The translations under genes and the position numbers were made by a program. Of a DNA stretch of 64,000 nucleotides, positions 8,221-15,453 are shown piece by piece. A model generated the notes under the pieces. It was not told the origin of the DNA and searched no databases. It saw nothing but the letters and a program-made list of their open reading frames with translations. Within the stretch, counting starts at the first letter, position 1. Every line of letters starts with the position of its first letter. Origin of the DNA: Sphingomonas zeae (GTDB taxonomy: Bacteria; Pseudomonadota; Alphaproteobacteria; Sphingomonadales; Sphingomonadaceae); contig NZ_JACIFA010000001.1 of the NCBI RefSeq assembly GCF_014197135.1, positions 558,001-622,000 on the forward strand, given 5' to 3'.

Positions 8221-8586
8221 TTCCGGTCGGTGGGGGGTTGGGAAAGGAGAGGTATTCCCTTGGCTTTCGACTTCGCCCAGGCCGAACGGGATCGGGGAGC
8301 AAGAAGCCGAACTCCGGGCGTGGGTAAGCGACGGTGGCTGGAACCTGCCCCTCCGCTCAGCCTGAGCGAGGTCGAAGGCCATGCCGGCCCCTCAATCACA
8401 TATTCCGCGCGATCGGGCACGACACAGGTCCCATCGGCCGGAGCGCATGATGGCGTCTCCCGAGAAGCAAATGCTTGCTGGCGAGCCAAGCGCGAAGCGT
8501 CCCCGCCGCCGCCCCATGGCCCGTCGGGCGTCCCATATCGATGCGCCATGGCGCCGCAAATTCCGCATCTCTGCCCGCTTGCGCAC
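8221..8586. repeat. Gene-free spacer with an inverted pair of a sphingomonad intergenic repeat
   Basis: No convincing gene lies here. The stretch holds two inverted, diverged copies of one motif. The copy at 8262-8290 reads CTTTCGACTTCGCCCAGGCC in its core. The copy at 8353-8380 is on the other strand, with core CCTTCGACCTCGCTCAGGCT. A third, partial copy lies at about 14098-14128 after dnaB. The remainder shows only weak open frames on both strands without ribosome sites. Confidence 0.6.
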
Positions 8587-8626
8587 GTTTCACAAAAGTG
8601 ACACTCTAAAGTCACAAAAGTGAAAC
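8587..8626 (+). promoter_or_regulatory. Paired dyad operator upstream of the TPR gene
   Basis: Two identical 12-mers TCACAAAAGTGA (8590-8601 and 8612-8623) are each a TCAC-N4-GTGA dyad, spaced 22 bases centre to centre (about two helical turns). The outer flanks extend the symmetry as GTTTCAC at 8587 and GTGAAAC ending at 8626. This looks like a cooperative binding site for a dimeric regulator. It lies 15 bases before the ATG at 8641, so it would overlap the promoter or 5' leader. Confidence 0.65.
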
Positions 8627-8640
8627 ATAGGAGATGGGTT

Positions 8641-9000
8641 ATGCGTGGAGTGGTATCGGCGTTGCTTGTGGCGGCGGCGGGCGTGGCAGCCCCGGCCATG
8701 GCCCAGGATTCGTGGCCGCAGCGCACGGGGTTTCAGGAAATCGCGGCGGGCAACTTTCTGGCCGCCGAACGCACCTTGCTAGACGAACGTCGCAACGATC
8801 CGAACAGCCCGGAGCTGATGCTCAACCTGGCGGCGGTCTATGCCAAGACCGGTCGTGCTGCCGATGCGCGCGCGCTGTATGATGCGGTGTTGAAGGAAAA
8901 GGCCATCGCGATGGACATGCCCTCGGGGGCGATCCTGTCGTCGCATACGGTGGCCCGTACCGGCCTGCGCCATTTGCCGCAGGCGATCGCGGCGCGATAA
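8641..9000 (+). CDS. Secreted TPR-containing protein
   Basis: A 119-residue exported protein. The signal peptide MRGVVSALLVAAAGVAAPAMA ends at residue 21 with an AMA-Q cleavage motif. The mature part holds one to two tetratricopeptide-like helix pairs (AAGNFLAAERTLLDERRNDP, then PELMLNLAAVYAKTGRAADA). The ATG at 8641 is selected because AGGAG lies seven bases upstream; the in-frame GTG at 8620 falls inside the operator. Function is unknown. The paired dyad site directly upstream indicates dedicated transcriptional control. Confidence 0.8.
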   Translation: MRGVVSALLVAAAGVAAPAMAQDSWPQRTGFQEIAAGNFLAAERTLLDERRNDPNSPELMLNLAAVYAKTGRAADARALYDAVLKEKAIAMDMPSGAILSSHTVARTGLRHLPQAIAAR

Positions 9001-9135
9001 TCCGATCAAGGGCAGGTCCGGATGCCGATGCGTCTGGACGTGCCCGACCGGCCGGGCGCGGCTCGCCTAAGCGCCGCGTCAGCCTGTCATCGCCAATGGC
9101 CCCGACCCAGGGCCATTCACGAGTCATTCGATCCC

Positions 9136-9690
9136 TCAGAGCCGGGGCAGCGTAACCCCGCGCTGGCCCATATATTTGCCCGCACGATCGGCATAGCTGG
9201 TCTCGCAGGGCTCGTTGCCCTTCAGGAACAGGAATTGGCACGCCCCTTCATTGGCGTAGATTTTCGCGGGCAGCGGCGTCGTATTGGAAAATTCCAGCGT
9301 CACATGCCCTTCCCAGCCGGGCTCCAGCGGCGTGACGTTCACGATGATGCCGCAGCGCGCATAGGTCGACTTGCCTAGGCAGATGACCAGCACGTCGCGC
9401 GGCACCCGGAAATATTCGACCGTGCGGGCCAGCGCGAAGCTGTTGGGCGGGATGATGCAGACATCGGTCTTGCGGTCGACAAAGCTGTTCGACGCGAAGT
9501 CCTTGGGGTCGACCACCGCGCTATCGACGTTGGTAAAGATCTTGAATTCGTCCGCCACGCGCGCGTCATAGCCATAGGAGGACAGGCCATAGCTGATGCA
9601 ACCGTCGCGGCGCTGGCTCTCGACGAACGGTTCGATCATGCCTTGCGTCTGTGCGGCTTCGCGAATCCAGCGGTCGGACAGGATCGACAT
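9136..9690 (-). CDS. dcd: dCTP deaminase
   Basis: A 184-residue enzyme, the normal length for Dcd. It deaminates dCTP to dUTP for thymidylate synthesis. It starts with the canonical [10 protein letters not shown] and carries the family segments [32 protein letters not shown] and the active-site strand [13 protein letters not shown]. An in-frame ATG two codons earlier (9696) is possible, but the AAGGGA ribosome site abuts it directly, favouring 9690. It is divergent from the MerR gene with a 112-base spacer containing a palindromic operator. Confidence 0.95.
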   Translation of the reverse strand: MSILSDRWIREAAQTQGMIEPFVESQRRDGCISYGLSSYGYDARVADEFKIFTNVDSAVVDPKDFASNSFVDRKTDVCIIPPNSFALARTVEYFRVPRDVLVICLGKSTYARCGIIVNVTPLEPGWEGHVTLEFSNTTPLPAKIYANEGACQFLFLKGNEPCETSYADRAGKYMGQRGVTLPRL

Positions 9691-9770
9691 CTTCATTCCC
9701 TTCAGGTTTGGCCGCTCATCGCCGGATCGCGGGGGCAGGGCAAGCGGCAACCGTAAAAAGGGGCTTGCGG

Positions 9771-9785
9771 TTGACGCAGCGTCAA
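9771..9785. promoter_or_regulatory. Palindromic operator in the dcd/merR intergenic region
   Basis: TTGACGCAGCGTCAA is a perfect 7-1-7 palindrome 17 bases before the MerR-family start. The left arm TTGACG could also act as a -35 element. MerR-family regulators typically bind such dyads in their own promoters, so autoregulation is the simplest reading. Confidence 0.65.
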
Positions 9786-9802
9786 GCGGTACGGTCACGC
9801 CC

Positions 9803-10582
9803 ATGACCACCATGCTCGACATTGCCGAGATCGCCCGCGCGACCGGGCTCAGCAGCAGGGCGCTGCGCTTCTACGAGGCACGCGGCCTGATTCGGCCGCT
9901 GCGCAGCGAAGGCGGTCGGCGCATCTTCGGCGAGGGCGAACTGGAACGGTTGCACGCCATCGTCGCGCTCAAGCGGGCGGGCTTCACGCTGGCCGCGATC
10001 GGGCGGATGCTCGACCGTCCGAGTGCCGCGCTGGGGCCGATGATCGCGGCACAGACGAAGGTGGTCGAGGCCGAACGTCAGGCGCTGGCCGACACTGCCG
10101 CCCTTTTGGCATCCATTCAGTCCCGCATCGATGCCGGCGAACGTATCGACGTCGCGACGCTCTGCTCGCTGATTCGAAAAGGAAATGTCATGACGACGAC
10201 ACAGTGGAAGGCGGTGGTCGACCAACACTTCACGCCGGGCGAGCAGGCGCATTGGGCGGAGCGGATGAATGCGCTTGGACCTGACTTCGACCAGAACGCT
10301 TACCAGGCACGCTGGGCCGATCTGGGCCAGCGGATCGCGGCGGCGCTGCCGATGGACACAGACTCGGAGGCAGCGCGCGGCTTCGTCCGCGAATGGTTCG
10401 CGCTGCTGGCCCCATTCCGGGCGGTGGCGTCGCCGGAAATGTGGGCGGGCGCGACCCGGCTGCATGAGAATCGGGCGGATTGGGACGGGCAGGCCGATCC
10501 CGGCTTTTCCGCCGATGTGTGGCAGTTCATCCAGGCGGCCGGTGCCGCCATGCGGGCGCGAGGGGAAGCGCCGGAGGCCTGA
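9803..10582 (+). CDS. MerR-family regulator with TipAS-like effector domain
   Basis: A 259-residue regulator. Residues 1-72 form a MerR winged helix-turn-helix ([20 protein letters not shown], then [15 protein letters not shown]). A dimerisation coiled coil covers about 85-125. From about 133 the sequence resembles TipAS antibiotic-recognition domains ([20 protein letters not shown], and a helix near [13 protein letters not shown]). Such proteins bind hydrophobic or peptide drugs and activate promoters with long spacers. No efflux or resistance gene lies next to it, so the target is unknown. A second ATG occurs three codons downstream. Confidence 0.85.
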   Translation: MTTMLDIAEIARATGLSSRALRFYEARGLIRPLRSEGGRRIFGEGELERLHAIVALKRAGFTLAAIGRMLDRPSAALGPMIAAQTKVVEAERQALADTAALLASIQSRIDAGERIDVATLCSLIRKGNVMTTTQWKAVVDQHFTPGEQAHWAERMNALGPDFDQNAYQARWADLGQRIAAALPMDTDSEAARGFVREWFALLAPFRAVASPEMWAGATRLHENRADWDGQADPGFSADVWQFIQAAGAAMRARGEAPEA

Positions 10583-10876
10583 GTTTGTTTGTTCACGCGA
10601 AGTCGCGGAGCCGCGAAGCCGTGAAGAAGAATGATGTTCGCGTCTTCGCGTGAAAAATCAGCTGTCGTAGTACGGACAGCACCACGCTATTCTCGCGAAG
10701 CCGCGAAGCCGTAAAGTTTTGAGTTTGGTTCGCGCAGAGGCGCGGAGGACGCAGAGAGGGGCGTGCGAGGTCACTGGCGATGGCCAGCTATCGCTGAAGA
10801 TGGACGGGCTCCAAACTTCCCCTCTGCGCTCTCAGCGCCTCTGCGCGAACCAATATATGCGCCCTCATGCGGAAAC
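10583..10876. repeat. Intergenic region of two inverted-repeat elements
   Basis: A gene-free stretch made of two palindromic elements. In the first, TTCACGCGAAG (10592-10602) pairs with CTTCGCGTGAA (10644-10654), with internal CGCGAAGCCG repeats that recur near 10693-10712. In the second, TTGGTTCGCGCAGAGGCGC (from 10726) pairs with its complement ending at 10852, and the arms continue with partial match for about 36 bases. No open frame with a ribosome site is seen. Confidence 0.75.
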
Positions 10877-11329
10877 TCAGCCGATTCCCAAATCCGCCGG
10901 ACCGAATGCATCGGGGAGCAGTTCCGACAGGCGATAGGTCCGCACCGTATCGCCTTCCGCCGCGCCGCAATGGACGGGCAGGTCGCGGCCGCCCATCTGC
11001 GCGGCTTCGTTGATGACCTGGCGGCAGCGGCCGCAGGGGCTGACCGGGGTGGTGCCGGTGGGCGTGCCGTCCGCGTCCATCGCGCCGCCGATCACGCCGA
11101 TCGCGACGATCTCACGCAGCCGCCCCGCCGCCGAGGCGGTGGCGATCGCGACCGTCTCGGCGCAGAGCGACAGGCCGTAGCTGGCATTCTCGAAATTCGC
11201 GCCGGTGATGATCGAGCCGTCCTGCATCAAGAGCGCCGCGCCGACCGCGAAGCGGCTATAGGGCGCATGGGCATGACGCGCGGCATCGCGAGCGGCGGCA
11301 ATAAGAGCGTGCGGATCGGTGGCGTTCAT
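10877..11329 (-). CDS. cdd: Cytidine deaminase
   Basis: A 150-residue homotetrameric-type cytidine deaminase of the pyrimidine salvage pathway. The zinc site is visible as CAE at residues 56-58 (Cys ligand and catalytic Glu) and PCGRC at about 98-102 (two Cys ligands). The substrate-binding NFENASYG segment sits at 45-52. Its ATG overlaps the stop of the upstream GH25-like gene as ATGA (11326-11329), so the two are translationally coupled. Confidence 0.94.
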   Translation of the reverse strand: MNATDPHALIAAARDAARHAHAPYSRFAVGAALLMQDGSIITGANFENASYGLSLCAETVAIATASAAGRLREIVAIGVIGGAMDADGTPTGTTPVSPCGRCRQVINEAAQMGGRDLPVHCGAAEGDTVRTYRLSELLPDAFGPADLGIG

Positions 11330-12000
11330 GGCGTGACGACGTCCCAGTTTACGGGGCCTTCCACCCCCTCGACCCGGCGGAAATCGCTGGCACGCCACAT
11401 GCGCCAGGGGCGCGCGGCATAATCGGGCTTGAACAGATTGCCGATCGCCCAGATCGGGCGGTCCAGCGCGGCGGTGATGTCATATTGGCGCTCGAACGCC
11501 TTGGACACGCGCAGCATCACGGGCTTGCGCGTATGCGTCTCGACCATCGCCACGAACCGGGTCAGGTCGGCGACCAGTTGCGCGCGTTCGGGCCGGGCGG
11601 TGCAATCGTCATGAAAGGACAGGTCGATCGCGGTGGGCAACGCATCGCCCGCGCGTGGCACGAAGATGTTGAAGGCATCCGCCTGTGCCGCGGCGGGCTG
11701 GCACAGCGAATAGATATGGATTGCGCCGCGCCGCATCCCCGCCTCGGGCAAAGCGTCCCAATTGCCCTCGAACGCCGGATCGCGCCGGTCCGTGCCCGAG
11801 GTCGCGACAAGATAGGCGAAGTCCGCGCCCGTAGCGCGCAGCGTCCGCCATTCGACGGCGGGCGGGTTCTCGGGCAGATCGATGCCCTGAAGCGCATAAC
11901 GCTCGGTCGAGGGCTGCCAATGCGTGAGCCAATGCCGCCCGCCCGCGCTGATCGCGCCGAGGGCGAGCAGCCCCGCGCCGATTTTCCAAAGAATCGCCAT
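11326..12000 (-). CDS. GH25-like lysozyme-fold protein, probably missing the catalytic Glu
   Basis: A 224-residue protein with an N-terminal membrane anchor or uncleaved signal (LWKIGAGLLALGAISAG). It is followed by a glycosyl hydrolase family 25-like barrel: QGIDLPENPPAVEW, then GADFAYLVATSGTD, and RRGAIHIYSLCQP. In active GH25 enzymes the central strand carries D-x-E; here it reads AIDLSFHDD, so the Asp is kept but the Glu position is Ser. Activity on peptidoglycan is therefore doubtful. The start overlaps the upstream UPF0262 stop as TGATG at 11998-12002. Confidence 0.78.
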   Translation of the reverse strand: MAILWKIGAGLLALGAISAGGRHWLTHWQPSTERYALQGIDLPENPPAVEWRTLRATGADFAYLVATSGTDRRDPAFEGNWDALPEAGMRRGAIHIYSLCQPAAAQADAFNIFVPRAGDALPTAIDLSFHDDCTARPERAQLVADLTRFVAMVETHTRKPVMLRVSKAFERQYDITAALDRPIWAIGNLFKPDYAARPWRMWRASDFRRVEGVEGPVNWDVVTP

Positions 12001-12482
12001 CAGTTGCGGATATGCAGGACGCAAAGCAGTGTGAAAAGGCGACGCGCGGTATCGAAGTCGACCTCGATCTTGCCGGTCAACCGCTCCTTCAGCATCTGCG
12101 CCGCGTCGTTATGGATGCCGCGCCGGGCCATATCGATCGTCTCGATCTGTTGCGGGGTGGCGGCGCGGATCGCCTGGTAATAGCTGTCGCAGATCGCGAA
12201 ATAATCCTTGATCGGCCGCCGGAAGCGCCCGAGCGCCAGCACTAAAGTCTCGATATGCGTGCCGTCCTCGCGGTACATATGGATGCCGAGCCGCCCTTCC
12301 TCGGACTCCAGCTTGATCCGATACGGCCCGGCATAGCCGTCCGCCTGAGGACGCTGCGGCGCGAAGTAATTTTCCTCGATCAGGTCGAAGATCGCGATCC
12401 GCCGCTCCTGCTCGACATCGGCCGAGCGCCAGCCCAGGCTGCGTTCGTCCAGGTCAATCGATATGATCCGCGGATCGGCCAT
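12000..12482 (-). CDS. UPF0262 family protein
   Basis: A 160-residue cytoplasmic protein of the alphaproteobacterial UPF0262 family. It is recognised by IISIDLDERSLGWRSADVEQ at the start, the AIFDLIEENYF segment, and the C-terminal QIETIDMARRGIHNDAAQML and LFTLLCVLHIRN. The family has no established activity. The ATG at 12482 leaves about 98 bases to the divergent dnaB start, and the frame extends further upstream without a family match. It heads a three-gene overlapping operon with the GH25-like and cdd genes. Confidence 0.88.
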   Translation of the reverse strand: MADPRIISIDLDERSLGWRSADVEQERRIAIFDLIEENYFAPQRPQADGYAGPYRIKLESEEGRLGIHMYREDGTHIETLVLALGRFRRPIKDYFAICDSYYQAIRAATPQQIETIDMARRGIHNDAAQMLKERLTGKIEVDFDTARRLFTLLCVLHIRN

Positions 12483-12580
12483 GGGACGGGGATAGTCGCG
12501 AAGTGGCTGCGCCGCAAATCCCCCGCTGATCGACGCAATCAACTTCACAGACGGGGGGCTCGCGGGCTAACGCAGGAGAA

Positions 12581-14074
12581 ATGGCCACCCTCGCATTCCA
12601 GAACCCCGCTGCCGCCACCGAGCCGCAGCAGCTTCCCCGCAATATCGAGGCGGAGGCCGCGCTGTTGGGCGCGATGATGATCGACAACCGGCTGGCCGAC
12701 GATCTGGTCGACCGGATCGACGCCGACCATTTCTTCGAGCCCGTTCACGGCCGGATCTTCTCCGCGATCAAGAATCTGCGCGCCACCGACATGCTGGCGA
12801 CCCCTGTCACCCTGCGCCCGATGTTCGAGGCGGACGAGGGGATGAAGGCGCTGGGCGGCCCGTCCTATCTGGCGCAACTGACCGGATCGGGGGCGGGCCT
12901 GATCGGCGCGCGCCAGTTCGCGCAGCAGATTTACGACCTGGCGATGCTGCGCGCGCTGGTGACGGTGGGGCGGACGCTGGTCGACCGGGCGATGGACACC
13001 TCCGAGGAGGTGAATCCGCGCGCCCAGATCGAGCTGGCCGAGAATGAGCTGTTCAAGGTCGCGGCCGATGGCGGCTCCGAAAATGCGGTCAAGAGCTTCG
13101 CCCAGGCCACCACCATGGCGGTCAAGAATGCCGAGCGGGCGCTGAATTCCGGCGGCCATGTCTCGGGCATCACCACGGGTCTCGACTCGGTTAATGCCAA
13201 GATCGGCGGTATGCACCGCTCCGACTTGATGATCCTGGCGGGTCGTCCGGGCATGGGCAAGACCTCGCTCGCGACCAACATCGCGTTCAACGCCGCGCGC
13301 CGCTGGATGCGCGACATGCAGGATGGGATTCCCCCTTCGGAATCGGTCGGCGCCAAGGTCGCGTTCTTCAGCCTCGAAATGTCGGCCGACCAGCTGGCGA
13401 CGCGTATCCTGGCGGAACAGTCGGGCATCAGTTCCGAAGCGCTGCGCATGGGCAAGATCAGCCGCAACGAGTTTGCGCAACTCGCCGCCGCCGCCGCCGA
13501 GTTGGAGCAGTTGCCGCTGTTCATCGACGATACCGGCGGCCTGTCGATCTCCGCGCTGCACACGCGCGTCCGGCGGCTTCAGCGGCGGCACAACAACGAG
13601 ATCGGGCTGGTCGTGGTCGACTATCTCCAGCTGCTGACCGGCTCGGGCAAGTCGTCGGAGGGCAACCGCGTGCAGGAAATCTCGGAGATTTCGCGCGGAC
13701 TGAAGACGCTGGCCAAGGACATGAACGTGCCGGTGCTGGCACTGTCGCAGTTGAGCCGTGCGGTCGAGCAGCGCGAGGACAAGCGCCCGATGCTGTCCGA
13801 CCTTCGCGAATCGGGTTCGATCGAGCAGGACGCCGACATGGTCTGGTTCGTGTTCCGCGAAGACTATTACATGATGCAGCGCGAGCCCAAGCGCCCGATG
13901 GAAGGCGATGACGGCAAGGTCTTCGAGGATCACGCGAAATGGGCCACGGAGGTGGAGCGGGTTTACGGCCTCGCCGAGCTGATCGTCGCCAAACAGCGTC
14001 ATGGCGCGACCGGCAAGGTCGTGATGAAGTTCGACCCGACGATTACGCGATTTACCGACTTCGCGGGCTATTGA
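12581..14074 (+). CDS. dnaB: Replicative DNA helicase DnaB
   Basis: A 497-residue hexameric replicative helicase. The N-terminal domain (about 20-125) opens with PRNIEAEAALLGAMMIDN. The linker is followed by the RecA-like motor: Walker A GRPGMGKT at residues 221-228, FFSLEMSADQLATR as H1a, LVVVDYLQL as Walker B, and the DLRESGSIEQDAD segment with the arginine-finger region. An insertion near MQDGIPPSESVGAK sits before H1a, as commonly seen in alphaproteobacteria. No intein or frameshift is visible. Confidence 0.97.
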   Translation: MATLAFQNPAAATEPQQLPRNIEAEAALLGAMMIDNRLADDLVDRIDADHFFEPVHGRIFSAIKNLRATDMLATPVTLRPMFEADEGMKALGGPSYLAQLTGSGAGLIGARQFAQQIYDLAMLRALVTVGRTLVDRAMDTSEEVNPRAQIELAENELFKVAADGGSENAVKSFAQATTMAVKNAERALNSGGHVSGITTGLDSVNAKIGGMHRSDLMILAGRPGMGKTSLATNIAFNAARRWMRDMQDGIPPSESVGAKVAFFSLEMSADQLATRILAEQSGISSEALRMGKISRNEFAQLAAAAAELEQLPLFIDDTGGLSISALHTRVRRLQRRHNNEIGLVVVDYLQLLTGSGKSSEGNRVQEISEISRGLKTLAKDMNVPVLALSQLSRAVEQREDKRPMLSDLRESGSIEQDADMVWFVFREDYYMMQREPKRPMEGDDGKVFEDHAKWATEVERVYGLAELIVAKQRHGATGKVVMKFDPTITRFTDFAGY

Positions 14075-14255
14075 CCGTGAGCGGGATTATCCCCGCCCTC
14101 GGTTCAGCCTGATCGCGGTCGAAGGCGCGCCGAGCGACGGGATAGGCTTATCCCACCGCTCTCTCATGCCTTCTGCGCACCGTCACGCGCGCTACCGGAC
14201 CATCGTAACTGGACCCCGGCCTTCGCCGGAGTGGTGCCGTTAATTTATGCAGGGA
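14075..14255. repeat. Spacer between dnaB and cysH with dispersed intergenic repeat copies
   Basis: Two short repeat copies lie here. About 14098-14128 resembles the CCTTCGACxTCGCTCAGGCT family seen at 8.26-8.38 kb. Positions 14208-14234 carry CTGGACCCCGGCCTTCGCCG, the same unit as in the inverted pair at 25.29-25.38 kb. No gene is seen. Confidence 0.6.
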
Positions 14256-15002
14256 TCAGCCCGGTCGAACGGCTTCCACAGGCCGGTGTATCCCGCACTC
14301 CACCTTGTCGAACCCGCGCCAGCGGCCTGCGCGCGGGTCTTCGCCGGGCTTCACCTGGCTGGTACAGGGTGCGCAGCCGATCGACAGATAGCCTTCCGCC
14401 TCCAGCGGATGACGCGGCAGGTCGTGTGCGGCGAAATAGCCGTCCAGCGCCGCCTTGTCCCAATCCGCCAGGGGGTTGAGCTTCAACCGCCCATCCTCGA
14501 CCTCGAAACGGGGCAGCGCGCGTCGCGTCCCCGCCTGGAAGCCCTTGCGCCCGGAAATCCACGCCTCGAATGGGGCGAGGCCGCGCGCCAGCGGCTCGAC
14601 CTTGCGCAGGTCGCAGCAGCCATCGGGGTCGTAGCCGTGGCGGATGCCCTCGGGGTCTTTCGCCGCAAGTAGCGCAGGGTCGGGCTGGATGACGCGGACG
14701 TCGAGCAGGCCCAGCCGCTCGACCAGCGTGTCGCGGTAGGCGAGCGTTTCGGGAAACATCTTCAGCGTGTCGGTGAACACGACCGGCGTCGCCGGATCGG
14801 CGCTTGCGACCATGTGCAACAGCACGGCGGACTCGGTGCCGAAGGACGACACCGCCGCAATCTGTCCGTGCAGTTCGCCGGTCAGTAGGGCGCGAAGCAT
14901 CTCGGGCGCAGCCACGCCAGCGAACCGCGCCTCGTAAGCCGCCGCATCCTCCGCCGTATAGGCGGGCCGTACGTCGATCCGGTCGAGCGCGCGCTCAGCC
15001 AT
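14256..15002 (-). CDS. cysH: Adenylyl-sulfate reductase, 4Fe-4S type (CysH)
   Basis: A 248-residue assimilatory reductase making sulfite from activated sulfate with thioredoxin. The PP-loop region is VSSFGTESAVLLHM (about residues 51-64). Four cysteines, C129/C130 (DGCCDLRKVEPL) and C210/C213 (IGCAPC), form the pattern that binds a [4Fe-4S] cluster and marks APS-type reductases rather than the cluster-free PAPS type. The catalytic Cys is in ECGIH (C236). It overlaps the DUF934 stop by eight bases and is last in the cobA-DUF2849-cysI-DUF934-cysH operon. Confidence 0.93.
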   Translation of the reverse strand: MAERALDRIDVRPAYTAEDAAAYEARFAGVAAPEMLRALLTGELHGQIAAVSSFGTESAVLLHMVASADPATPVVFTDTLKMFPETLAYRDTLVERLGLLDVRVIQPDPALLAAKDPEGIRHGYDPDGCCDLRKVEPLARGLAPFEAWISGRKGFQAGTRRALPRFEVEDGRLKLNPLADWDKAALDGYFAAHDLPRHPLEAEGYLSIGCAPCTSQVKPGEDPRAGRWRGFDKVECGIHRPVEAVRPG

Positions 15003-15453
15003 GGCGCAGTTTCCACACCGGCACGCGCGCGTCGGCGGCCTTTTGATAGGGCTGGGGATAGAGCGCCAGCAGCTTGGTCAGCGTCGGCCCGTCGATCGGC
15101 TTTTCGGGCGCGAAGCTGTCGAAGCCGCAGCGGCGCATATGCGGGATCTGGTCGACCAGCACATCGCCCGCCGCACGCAATTCGCCCTCGAACCCGGCTT
15201 CGCGCAGGATCCGCGCCGCCGAATAGCCGCGCCCGTCGCGAAACGTCGGGAAGCTGATCTCGACCAAGGCGATCTGCCCCAGATGGTCGAGCAGCTCGCG
15301 CGCATCGTCGCCCGCCTCCAGCCGGACGGCGGTGGCGTTGGTCTGGCCCAGAAACGCGTCGAGCGTCACGGCCGGTTCGTCATGCACCACGTCGTCTCGG
15401 AAACGCAGCAGCGTCTCGCCCGCATTCGTGTTCACGGTGATCGGATCAACCAT
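14995..15453 (-). CDS. DUF934 family protein of the sulfite-reduction operon
   Basis: A 152-residue DUF934 protein. The family is consistently found next to cysI/cysH in proteobacteria, and a role in supplying electrons to or assembling sulfite reductase has been suggested but not settled. Recognisable segments are ALVEISFPTFRDGRGYSAAR (about residues 65-84) and the helix LVDQIPHMRRCGFDSF. No signal peptide is present. The ATG at 15453 overlaps the cysI stop (15446-15448) by eight bases. Confidence 0.9.
   Translation of the reverse strand: MVDPITVNTNAGETLLRFRDDVVHDEPAVTLDAFLGQTNATAVRLEAGDDARELLDHLGQIALVEISFPTFRDGRGYSAARILREAGFEGELRAAGDVLVDQIPHMRRCGFDSFAPEKPIDGPTLTKLLALYPQPYQKAADARVPVWKLRHG

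Noticed and set aside
8339..8364. GGAAC at 8339 as an EcfG -35 element before the TPR gene
   Set aside because: No CGTT at 16-17 bases downstream, and it lies about 300 bases from the start.
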